From an uncultured Ruminococcus sp. (GTDB taxonomy: Bacteria; Bacillota; Clostridia; Oscillospirales; Acutalibacteraceae), in assembly GCA_902767285.1 (NCBI GenBank), contig CACXHC010000192.1, positions 1-6,304 on the forward strand: DNA of 6,304 bases. Direction: 5' to 3'. The notes beneath the pieces were generated by a model that saw only the letters and a program-made list of their open reading frames with translations, did no database searches and was not told where the DNA came from. Below, piece by piece: positions 1 to 5,913 of this stretch. A program made the translations under genes and the position numbers. Each line of letters opens with the position of its first letter. The first letter of the stretch is position 1.

Positions 1-35
1 AATTTTATGCTTTTCAATTGGCTTGGTATAAAAGC

Positions 36-74
36 AAACAAATCCGACTGCAAACGCCGCAGTCGGATTTGTTT
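36..74. terminator. Hairpin, probable terminator of an upstream gene
   Basis: A perfect 16-bp inverted repeat: the left arm at 36-51 pairs with the right arm at 59-74 around a 7-nt loop. The GC-rich core (TCCGACTGC / GCAGTCGGA) is flanked by A-rich and T-rich ends that form part of the stem, so it could act in either direction. No gene is visible to its left in the window, so the terminated gene is presumed to lie outside. It insulates the pump gene at 271 from upstream transcription. Confidence 0.65.
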
Positions 75-100
75 CTATTGCAGTTAGTAAATATTTTTAC

Positions 101-200
101 AATTAAAGTTTTTTGGAAGGGGTTTTGGGAAACCTTTTTTTCAAAAAAGGTTTCCCAAAAAAAGCTTCCGCAAAAAAAGGTTTCCAAAAAACTTGTAATT
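101..200. repeat. Palindromic MITE-like intergenic element
   Basis: The ends form imperfect terminal inverted repeats: 101-118 pairs with 182-200, with one unpaired base. Inside is a perfect 18-bp inverted repeat, 123-140 with 143-160, separated by only 2 nt, plus a 5-bp pairing of 115-119 with 165-169. The unit AAAAAAGGTTTCC recurs directly at 143-155 and 173-185. Both strands carry open frames across it, but these only translate the repeat and are not genes. GGTTTCCC/GGGAAACC palindromes of this look are, from memory, common between genes in Oscillospiraceae-type genomes; that was not checked. It could be a non-autonomous mobile element or a large transcribed hairpin. No clear target-site duplication is visible beyond AATT at both ends. 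Confidence 0.6.
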
Positions 201-221
201 TGATTAACAATCATATATAAT
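193..221 (+). promoter_or_regulatory. Probable sigma-A promoter of the RND pump gene
   Basis: TTGTAA (193-198) is followed by a 17-nt spacer and a perfect TATAAT (216-221). The expected transcript start is near 228, giving a leader of about 43 nt before the ATG at 271. The -35 box matches TTGACA at four of six positions and lies inside the right inverted repeat of the 101-200 element. No operator-like palindrome is seen between 222 and 258. Confidence 0.5.
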
Positions 222-259
222 TGGTTACATAGATAAAATTGTTTAATTTTTTTAAGATT

Positions 260-265
260 GGTGAT
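260..265 (+). promoter_or_regulatory. Ribosome-binding site of the RND pump gene
   Basis: GGTGAT lies 5 nt before the ATG at 271. It matches the downstream half of the extended anti-SD complement (AGGAGGTGATC), and it supports choosing this ATG, as does the typical 'SVKKP' RND N-terminus that follows. Confidence 0.55.
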
Positions 266-270
266 ATATA

Positions 271-3200
271 ATGACTAAATATAGTGTAAAAAAACCAATG
301 ACAGTATTTGTAGCCGTTGTGCTTGTTGTGGTTTTGGGAATTACTTCGTTTTTGAGCATGACCCCGAGTTTGTTTCCGAGCATGGAATTTCCGTATGTAA
401 TAATAGTAACAACGTACATAGGGGCAAGTCCCGAGCAAGTTGAAACAACTGTAACAAAACCGCTTGAGCAAGCCATGGCGACTCTTGATAACGTGAAATC
501 GGTAACGTCACGATCCTCTGAAAACTATTCAATGGTTACGGTTGAATTTTCCGATGATGCAAACATGGACTCCGTTACGGTAGACATAAACAGCAAACTT
601 ACTCAATTGGGTGGTTCGTGGGACGATACTGTGGGAACTCCCTTTACCATGAAAATTAATCCAAATATGCTTCCCGTTGCTATTGTGGCTATCAGCCGAG
701 ATAATAGCGATATTTATGAATTGTCGCAGTTTACTTCCGATACCCTCAAAAACAAACTCGAAGGTATAAACGGCGTTGCGAGTGTTTCCGTTGGCGGAGT
801 CATTGACCAAAAATATGAAATCACTTTATCCGAAACAAAAATAAAAAAAGTAAATAATAAAGTCAAAAATGCGGTGAATGACCTTTTCAAAGAAACCGAA
901 GAAACTCTTGATAATGCACAATCTCAGCTTTCCGATGGTATCGAGCAAGCTAAAAAAGGTAAAGAGGAAATCGAAAAAGGTAAAGAGGAACTTAATAAAA
1001 AACATGATGAAGCAGTTGAAGCTCTTGCTTCTGCTGAGTCGGAAATTTCTTCAAAAGAAAGACAGGTTCTTGAAACAAAAGTTTCTCTGCTCGATATGAT
1101 TTCTGATTTGACTAACCAAAAATCTTCACTCAGTACTACTTTGATGCTGATGGAGGAAATTCAAAAAGTCGCAGACGGTATTATAGAAAAACGTGACCGC
1201 CTGCAATCCGATTACGACCAAATGAACGCCCTCAATGAGCAACATAATGAGCTTTTTCAAAAAAGTTCCGAATATGACCTCGCTATTACCGCTATTTATG
1301 CGGATTTATCTATATCAAATGAAGAACGTGAAGAGAAAGTCGAACAAATCAAGTCATCTCCCGAATATATTCAAGTTAAAGCCGAACTCGCCGAAAATGA
1401 AGCCATGATTTCCGCACGGGGGTTCAATCCTCTGACGCTTGCGGGGGCTGTTCCCGTAACCCGAGAGGCACTTTCAAGCATTAACAAAACAATCGATACA
1501 ATTAACGATAAAATGAGCGAGTTCGGAACTACGTTTGATACAATAGACTCCGATGTTGAAAAAATCCGTGATGGTATTTCGCAAATAGACGATGGAATAG
1601 ATATGCTCAACGAAACTATCACACAGCTTGACGAAGGCTCGCTTGCAATAGATGAAGCAAAAAAAACAATGGCATCTCAAAAATCGCAAGCCGAATATCA
1701 AATGTTAACGGCTTATTCCGATTTAAGTATTACCGAATACACCGTCAATGCGACTATTTCACAGCTCGAAGCCTCGCAAACTCAGCTTGATGAATCCCTA
1801 AAACAGGTTCAAGATGCAAAGAAAGAAGCACTCGACAAGGCTAATGTGTCCGAAACTATAAACAAAAGCATGGTATCACAAATCCTAATAGCACAGAATT
1901 TTTCAATGCCGGCTGGTTATCTGACAGGTGAGGAAGAAGATATGCTTGTCCGTGTCGGTGATAAATTCGAGAACGAGAAGGACATCTCGCATCTAATGCT
2001 CTTTGATTTGGGTATAGACGGCGTGGAACCGATTTATCTTGATGATATCGCAAACATCAAAATGACCGACAACAGCGATTCCATATATACAAAACTCAAT
2101 AATCAAAACAGCGTTGTAGTGTCCTTTACAATGCAGTCGGACGCTGCTACGGCGGAAGTTTCGGACAATATACAAAAAGCTCTCAAAAATCTTACCAAAG
2201 AATACTCGGATTTGCATTTTACTACTTTGATGGATCAGGGCGATTACATTCACCTTATTGTAAATTCAGTAATAAGCAATCTTTTGTGGGGTGCGTTGTT
2301 CTCCATAGTTGTTCTTATAATTTTTTTGAGGGATATTCGACCAACATTTATTATAGCTTGTTCAATTCCGATTTCGGTAATATTTGCGATAGTACTTATG
2401 TACTTCACAAAAATTTCGCTGAATCTCATTTCGCTTTCGGGACTTGCCGTGGGTGTCGGTATGCTTGTTGATAACTCGGTTGTTGTTATCGAGAACATAT
2501 ATAGACTCCGTAAAAATGGGGCAACGGCTGTTCAAGCGGCAGTGTCGGGAGCTATGCAGGTAACAGGAGCTATAATAGCATCAACTGCAACAACAGTCTG
2601 CGTATTTTTGCCGATCGTATTTACAAAAGGTTACACAAGAACACTATTTCAGGATATGGCTTTGACAATAGGATACTCATTGTTTGCGAGTCTTGTTGTG
2701 GCGATAACGCTCGTTCCGGCTATGGCTCAGCGAATTTTGAGAAAAGAAGCCAAATCAAGCAAAAAAAAAGGAGAGTCCGTTTTTGTAAAATATTATAAAC
2801 GATTCGCAGGATTTACGCTCGACCACAAGGCACTTATTCTTATAACTTCGGTAGTTTTGTTGTTATCTACGGGCTATCTCGCTGTTGCAAGAGGATTTTC
2901 GTTTATTCCCGAAATGCTCAGTACACAAGTTACACTCAGTGCGACTATGCCGAAAGATTCCGATTTTAAGCAAGCCACCGAAATGGCTGATGCTATCCAA
3001 AATCGCTTGAAAGATGTTGAAGATGTGGACGATGTCGGCGTTATTATAGGCTCACAGGTTTTGTCGAGTATATCGCTGGGAAGTCTTGGCGGTGGAAATG
3101 ATAATTCCATAACTGTATACGTTATTCTCAAAGACGAAAAAGAACTTTCGAGGTCTATAAAAGAAATTTGCAACGATATTTCGGATAGATGCTCGGATCT

Positions 3201-4395
3201 CGACTGCGAAGTGACAGTGGATTCATCAGGCATGGGCAGTATGATGGATGCTTTGTTCGGCTCGGGCATTTCAATAAATGTTTTCTGTGACAATATGGAC
3301 GATTTGCAAAAATACGCAACCGAAATTGCGGATACTGTGGAAGAAATAGAAGGAACCGAAAATACGTCAAGTGGTATAGGCGAAACAACAAAAGAACTCA
3401 GAATAAGTGTTGATAAAGAAAAAGCCGTTAAAAATGGTCTTACCGTTGCTCAAGTTTTCATGGATATTTCGAGTTTTATGAGCAGTACACAGACGGCTAC
3501 TCAGCTTGAAACGCAATCCGATTCTATCACCGTTGAGGTTATTGACAGCAAAAGCCAAAATTTGACCGAGGAGGATTTGCGAAATCATATTATAAAAGCT
3601 ACGGATTTTCAGGGGAATCCTGTTTCTGTAAACCTTATGGATATAGCGGAAATCAGCCAAGCCGATAGCCTTAACACAATAAAAAGACTTGAACAACGCA
3701 GATATTTGACCGTTACCGCCGATGTTATGGACGGATTCAATACAACAAACGTTGCACGAGTTGCCCAAAAAAGAATAGACGGAATGAATCTTCCGTCAAA
3801 TGTATCGGTTGAATTGACAGGCTCGTATGAAACAACTATGGACGCAGTTGTGGAACTTGGAAAAATGCTTGCGTTGGCAGTCATATTCATATACATGATA
3901 ATGGTCGCACAATTTCAATCGCTGATGTCGCCGTTTATAATCATGTTTACAATACCGCTTGCGTTTACAGGCGGATTCATCGCACTTCTTTTGTCGGGAT
4001 TTGATATGAGTGTAATCGCAATTATCGGATTTATTATGATGGCGGGAATCATCGTTAACAACGGAATCGTGCTTGTCGATTACGTCAACCAGTTAAGGGC
4101 GAGCGGTATGCCTAAGCGAGAAGCACTCATCGAAGCCGGAGTTACTCGAATACGTCCGATATTTATGACAGCATTAACGACTATTTTGGGACTTTCGGTA
4201 ATGGGATTTAATCAAGATGCAAGTTCTGCCATGATGCGTCCGATAGCTCTCGTTTGTATCGGCGGACTTTTATACGCAACAATTATGACGCTGTTTGTCG
4301 TACCCATCATTTACGACATATTCAACAAAAAAGAACTTCGTGTTATAGATGAAAAAGAACTCGAATTAATAGAAGAAGATTCGGTTGTTCAGTGA
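271..4395 (+). CDS. RND-superfamily efflux permease with giant coiled-coil insertion
   Basis: An AcrB/HAE1-like RND transporter, inferred to be a proton-driven efflux pump in the cytoplasmic membrane; the substrate is unknown. At 1374 residues it is well above the roughly 1040 usual for the family. TM1 is at about 9-30, TM2-6 at about 664-820, TM7 at about 853-873 and TM8-12 at about 1196-1348. Family signatures include FPSMEFPY (35-42), GASPEQVE (51-58), GVGMLVDNSVVVIENIYR (728-745) in TM4 and VNNGIVLVDYVNQLR (1262-1276) in TM10. The second outer loop (874-1195) has normal size; the first (31-663) is doubled. The excess is a charged, Glu/Lys/Gln/Ser-rich coiled coil at about 195-535, between strand YEITLSETKIKK and the sequence SQILIAQNFSMPAGYL, which is the docking-subdomain position. 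The start is supported by GGTGAT and the N-terminal motif. A nine-A run codes for K831-K833. No membrane-fusion or outer-membrane partner gene adjoins it in the window. Family assignment is secure; the function of the insertion is unknown. Confidence 0.95.
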   Translation: MTKYSVKKPMTVFVAVVLVVVLGITSFLSMTPSLFPSMEFPYVIIVTTYIGASPEQVETTVTKPLEQAMATLDNVKSVTSRSSENYSMVTVEFSDDANMDSVTVDINSKLTQLGGSWDDTVGTPFTMKINPNMLPVAIVAISRDNSDIYELSQFTSDTLKNKLEGINGVASVSVGGVIDQKYEITLSETKIKKVNNKVKNAVNDLFKETEETLDNAQSQLSDGIEQAKKGKEEIEKGKEELNKKHDEAVEALASAESEISSKERQVLETKVSLLDMISDLTNQKSSLSTTLMLMEEIQKVADGIIEKRDRLQSDYDQMNALNEQHNELFQKSSEYDLAITAIYADLSISNEEREEKVEQIKSSPEYIQVKAELAENEAMISARGFNPLTLAGAVPVTREALSSINKTIDTINDKMSEFGTTFDTIDSDVEKIRDGISQIDDGIDMLNETITQLDEGSLAIDEAKKTMASQKSQAEYQMLTAYSDLSITEYTVNATISQLEASQTQLDESLKQVQDAKKEALDKANVSETINKSMVSQILIAQNFSMPAGYLTGEEEDMLVRVGDKFENEKDISHLMLFDLGIDGVEPIYLDDIANIKMTDNSDSIYTKLNNQNSVVVSFTMQSDAATAEVSDNIQKALKNLTKEYSDLHFTTLMDQGDYIHLIVNSVISNLLWGALFSIVVLIIFLRDIRPTFIIACSIPISVIFAIVLMYFTKISLNLISLSGLAVGVGMLVDNSVVVIENIYRLRKNGATAVQAAVSGAMQVTGAIIASTATTVCVFLPIVFTKGYTRTLFQDMALTIGYSLFASLVVAITLVPAMAQRILRKEAKSSKKKGESVFVKYYKRFAGFTLDHKALILITSVVLLLSTGYLAVARGFSFIPEMLSTQVTLSATMPKDSDFKQATEMADAIQNRLKDVEDVDDVGVIIGSQVLSSISLGSLGGGNDNSITVYVILKDEKELSRSIKEICNDISDRCSDLDCEVTVDSSGMGSMMDALFGSGISINVFCDNMDDLQKYATEIADTVEEIEGTENTSSGIGETTKELRISVDKEKAVKNGLTVAQVFMDISSFMSSTQTATQLETQSDSITVEVIDSKSQNLTEEDLRNHIIKATDFQGNPVSVNLMDIAEISQADSLNTIKRLEQRRYLTVTADVMDGFNTTNVARVAQKRIDGMNLPSNVSVELTGSYETTMDAVVELGKMLALAVIFIYMIMVAQFQSLMSPFIIMFTIPLAFTGGFIALLLSGFDMSVIAIIGFIMMAGIIVNNGIVLVDYVNQLRASGMPKREALIEAGVTRIRPIFMTALTTILGLSVMGFNQDASSAMMRPIALVCIGGLLYATIMTLFVVPIIYDIFNKKELRVIDEKELELIEEDSVVQ

Positions 4396-4544
4396 ATACG
4401 AAATATTAGAGAAGCTCATGACCTTACGCAACAGAAGGCTGCTGATATTTTGCATATTATGATGTTTCACTTGATTATATAACTGGTGCAAGCGATGTTC
4501 TTACTCCTTACCCAACAGAAAAGCAACGGGGCTTGTTATACTAA
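4396..4544 (+). pseudogene. Remnant of XRE-family helix-turn-helix regulator
   Basis: Two pieces of one HTH_3/XRE repressor-like protein lie in different frames. In the first frame, starting immediately after the pump's stop codon, 4402-4458 reads NIREAHDLTQQKAADILHI, the classic first helices of XRE domains (compare 'LREDHDLTQ..VAEYLHIS'). In another frame, 4455-4544 reads YYDVSLDYITGASDV and then runs to a TAA, matching the family's usual 'YYNVSLDYLTG' end. The intervening roughly 30 residues, including the recognition helix, are missing, and the junction lies near 4453-4458. There is no start codon: a TGA precedes the first frame directly. The pieces cannot give a working DNA-binding domain, so this is a fossil created by at least two rearrangements. 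Its 3' end overlaps the downstream terminator. Whether it once regulated the pump cannot be seen. Confidence 0.75.
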
Positions 4545-4560
4545 GTTCCGTTGCTTTTTT
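4519..4560. terminator. Bidirectional terminator between convergent genes
   Basis: An 11-bp stem (4519-4529 with 4548-4558, core GCAACGG / CCGTTGC) is extended by two G-T pairs and CTT/AAG (4532-4534 with 4543-4545). On the + strand it ends in TTTTTT (4555-4560), a canonical intrinsic terminator for the pump transcript. On the - strand the A-rich left arm gives a shorter U-run, and the stop codon of the radical SAM gene (4541-4543) lies inside the hairpin. Confidence 0.85.
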
Positions 4561-5446
4561 GTGGTGAAAGAGCTTTCTGCAAAGCATTGAGCACAACTTT
4601 TTTATTGGCACTCCATAAAGGAGCAATCAGAAGTTTTTTGTCGCCGTCACCGGTCAGGCGATGAACAACAACATTCGGAGGCAGAATTTTAATACAGTCG
4701 CAAATTATGTCTATATACTCGTCTTGAGTTAAAACTTCAAATTTGCCGTTTTGGTAATCTTTGGCGAGGTCGGTATTTTTCAGAACATGGAGCAGTTGAA
4801 GTTTTATTCCGTCTGTGCAGTTTCCGACATATTCGACCGTTTGTAAAATATCGTCACGAGATTCCCCGGGCAATCCAATAATAACATGAGTTATAACATT
4901 TATGTTTATTTTTTTTAAATCCTTGACGGCTTTATCGTAAATATCGAGCGAATATCCACGGCGGATATATTTTGCGGTGCGTTCGTGAATCGTCTGAAGT
5001 CCGAGTTCCACCCAAACGGGCTTTATGTGGTTTATTCTGTTAAGAAGATTCAGCACGTCATCGGGCAGACAGTCGGGGCGGGTGCCTATCGACACAGCAC
5101 AGATGCAATCATTGTTCACCGCTTCGAGGAGCATTTTTTCAAGCCTTTGAATCGGCATATATGTAGTTGTATATGACTGAAAATATGCGATATATTTTCC
5201 GGTCGAAATTTTTGACTTAACTTTTGCTTTTGCCGACTCGATTTGTTCGGTTACAGATAAAGCACAGTCGGCAGAAAATTCTCCCGAACCGCCTTCACTG
5301 CAAAAAATACATCCCCCAACACCGAGTTTTCCGTCACGATTTGGGCAAGTATATCCTCCACTTAATGCGAGTTTATATACCTTGCACCCGAATGTATTTT
5401 TTAAATATTCATTTAAAGAGTAGTATTTGTTGCTCGTTTTGAACAC
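4541..5446 (-). CDS. TIGR01212-family radical SAM protein (YtqA/MnmL-like)
   Basis: A 301-residue radical SAM enzyme of the YhcC/YtqA family, full length for the family and cytosolic (no signal or membrane segment). The [4Fe-4S] cluster cysteines are C34, C46 and C49 in the family's unusual CX11CX2C spacing (GYTCPNRDG...GGCIFC). Further family blocks are IAYFQSYTTTY (86-96), GTRPDCLPD (121-129), VELGLQT (146-152), HVIIGLPGE (187-195), DGIKLQLLHVLK (212-223) and HRLTGDG (262-268). GSGEF after the cluster and HRLTGDG resemble Bacillus YtqA more than E. coli YhcC. YtqA (MnmL) was reported to act in mnm5s2U synthesis at the wobble position of tRNAs; assigning that role here is an inference. The partner methylase MnmM is not adjacent. 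The start is GTG; no other start codon precedes the cluster motif in frame, but no ribosome-binding site is visible. It is transcribed alone, convergent with the pump and divergent from the tRNA. Confidence 0.92.
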   Translation of the reverse strand: MFKTSNKYYSLNEYLKNTFGCKVYKLALSGGYTCPNRDGKLGVGGCIFCSEGGSGEFSADCALSVTEQIESAKAKVKSKISTGKYIAYFQSYTTTYMPIQRLEKMLLEAVNNDCICAVSIGTRPDCLPDDVLNLLNRINHIKPVWVELGLQTIHERTAKYIRRGYSLDIYDKAVKDLKKININVITHVIIGLPGESRDDILQTVEYVGNCTDGIKLQLLHVLKNTDLAKDYQNGKFEVLTQDEYIDIICDCIKILPPNVVVHRLTGDGDKKLLIAPLWSANKKVVLNALQKALSPQKSNGT

Positions 5447-5469
5447 CCCATATAAAAAATTATAAAAAA

Positions 5470-5498
5470 ATTATATCATATTACTTGACTATTTTCAA
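5470..5498 (-). promoter_or_regulatory. Promoter of the radical SAM gene
   Basis: Read on the minus strand: TTGAAA (5498-5493), a 17-nt spacer, then TATAAT (5475-5470) preceded by TG in the extended -10 position (TGATATAAT). Transcription should begin near 5463, leaving only about 17 nt before the GTG at 5446. That leader is AT-rich with a GGG touching the start codon and no properly spaced ribosome-binding site. The -35 box lies inside the spacer of the opposing tRNA promoter. Confidence 0.75.
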
Positions 5499-5513
5499 TA
5501 AATACGTTATAAT
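5485..5513 (+). promoter_or_regulatory. Promoter of tRNA-Ser
   Basis: TTGACT (5485-5490), a 17-nt spacer and perfect TATAAT (5508-5513). The expected start is near 5520, about 7 nt before the mature tRNA 5' end at 5527. It is a near-consensus sigma-A promoter, as expected for a stable RNA gene, and overlaps the divergent radical SAM promoter. Confidence 0.8.
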
Positions 5514-5526
5514 ATAGAAGCTGTAC

Positions 5527-5612
5527 GGAAACGTATCGAAGTGGTCATAACGGGCCTGACTCGAAATCAGGTAGCCTTCACGGGCTCGTGGGTTCGAATC
5601 CCACCGTTTCCG
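5527..5612 (+). tRNA. tRNA-Ser (anticodon CGA)
   Basis: A full type II cloverleaf of 86 nt. The acceptor stem GGAAACG (5527-5533) pairs with CGTTTCC (5605-5611), with discriminator G at 5612 as usual for serine tRNAs. The anticodon stem CCTGA/TCAGG (5555-5559, 5567-5571) holds loop CTCGAAA with anticodon CGA at 5562-5564, reading UCG codons. The long variable arm AGCC/GGCT is the serine hallmark, and the T arm is GTGGG-TTCGAAT-CCCAC. CCA is not encoded (CTT follows), so it must be added by the CCA-adding enzyme. It forms a single-gene unit with its own promoter and terminator. Confidence 0.97.
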
Positions 5613-5619
5613 CTTATCA

Positions 5620-5674
5620 AAAAAACCGCATTGTAATGCTGAAAAGGCAATACAATGCGGTTTTTTGTTTTTTT
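5620..5674 (+). terminator. Strong intrinsic terminator of tRNA-Ser
   Basis: A perfect 16-bp stem (5620-5635 with 5651-5666; core CCGCATTGTA / TACAATGCGG) with a 15-nt loop that can itself form TGC/GCA. It begins 7 nt after the tRNA and ends in a T-rich run (TTTTTTGTTTTTTT, 5661-5674). The A-rich 5' side makes it potentially bidirectional. Confidence 0.92.
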
Positions 5675-5811
5675 AGATTTTGCTGATATAAAAAAGATTT
5701 TGTTGATAGAGTTGGTGTTGAATATGACAAAAATAACTTCTATCGGGGAATATAACACCTCTATGGGTAAATCTTTTATATACCAAAATCAAAGAAAGCG
5801 AGGTGTTTGCC

Positions 5812-5859
5812 ATGCTTTATCATTTGTGTTATATAAAAAATATTGAAAGCCAATCCTAA
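5812..5859 (+). CDS. Possible 15-codon micro-ORF (MLYHLCYIKNIESQS)
   Basis: An ATG at 5812 is preceded by a good ribosome-binding site, GAGGTG (5800-5805), with a 6-nt gap, and reads 15 codons to a TAA at 5857 in the loop of the following hairpin. The peptide MLYHLCYIKNIESQS matches no family I recognise and has no clear membrane segment. The ribosome-binding site can pair over 8 bp with AACACCTC (5754-5761), and that segment can alternatively pair with GGTGTT (5714-5719). An upstream promoter is weak at best (TTGTTG at 5700-5705, TATGAC at 5723-5728). This could be a genuine small peptide or small RNA, or simply chance sequence between genes. The 192-nt frame at 5655-5846 in this region has no such translation signal and was not called. 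Confidence 0.22.
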   Translation: MLYHLCYIKNIESQS

Positions 5860-5880
5860 AAAATCGGATTGGCTTTTCAA
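5843..5880. terminator. Terminator hairpin, mainly for the MetY-like gene
   Basis: An 11-bp perfect stem: AAAGCCAATCC (5846-5856) with GGATTGGCTTT (5866-5876) and a 9-nt loop; TTG/CAA can extend it with one bulged T. Read leftward it lies about 38 nt past the stop of the 5914-6304 gene and is followed by a U-rich run (complement of 5835-5841), fitting that gene best. Read rightward it has only TTTT. Confidence 0.75.
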
Positions 5881-5913
5881 AAAATATATATTAAGATATG
5901 AAGAGAGAGTTTG

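Noticed and set aside
14..214. Open frames of about 61-66 codons on both strands across 14-214.
   Set aside because: They translate the palindromic repeat and hairpin; the peptides are low-complexity repeats of the same palindrome, and mirror-image frames on both strands are expected from it.
853..1875. Possibility that the coiled-coil segment is a separate inserted gene or an intron-like/intein element.
   Set aside because: The frame is continuous, with no splice-type Cys/Asn residues, no homing endonuclease motif and no stop or start signals at its edges; composition matches the surrounding gene by eye.
2874..3293. Long antisense frames inside the pump gene (for example 2874-3293 and 3367-3768 on the minus strand).
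   Set aside because: These are shadows of a clearly coding region, with no ribosome-binding site and no recognisable domain.
5613..5615. Encoded CCA end for tRNA-Ser.
   Set aside because: The bases after the discriminator are CTT, so CCA is not encoded.
5567..5758. Minus-strand frame ending in GNGGIRTHEPVKAT.
   Set aside because: This is the well-known artefact from translating the antisense strand of tRNA-Ser (T and variable arms); it is not a protein.
5655..5846. 63-codon plus-strand frame overlapping the tRNA terminator.
   Set aside because: Its start lies inside the terminator hairpin, no ribosome-binding site precedes it, and its composition shows no protein-like pattern; only the short 5812-5859 frame has a translation signal.
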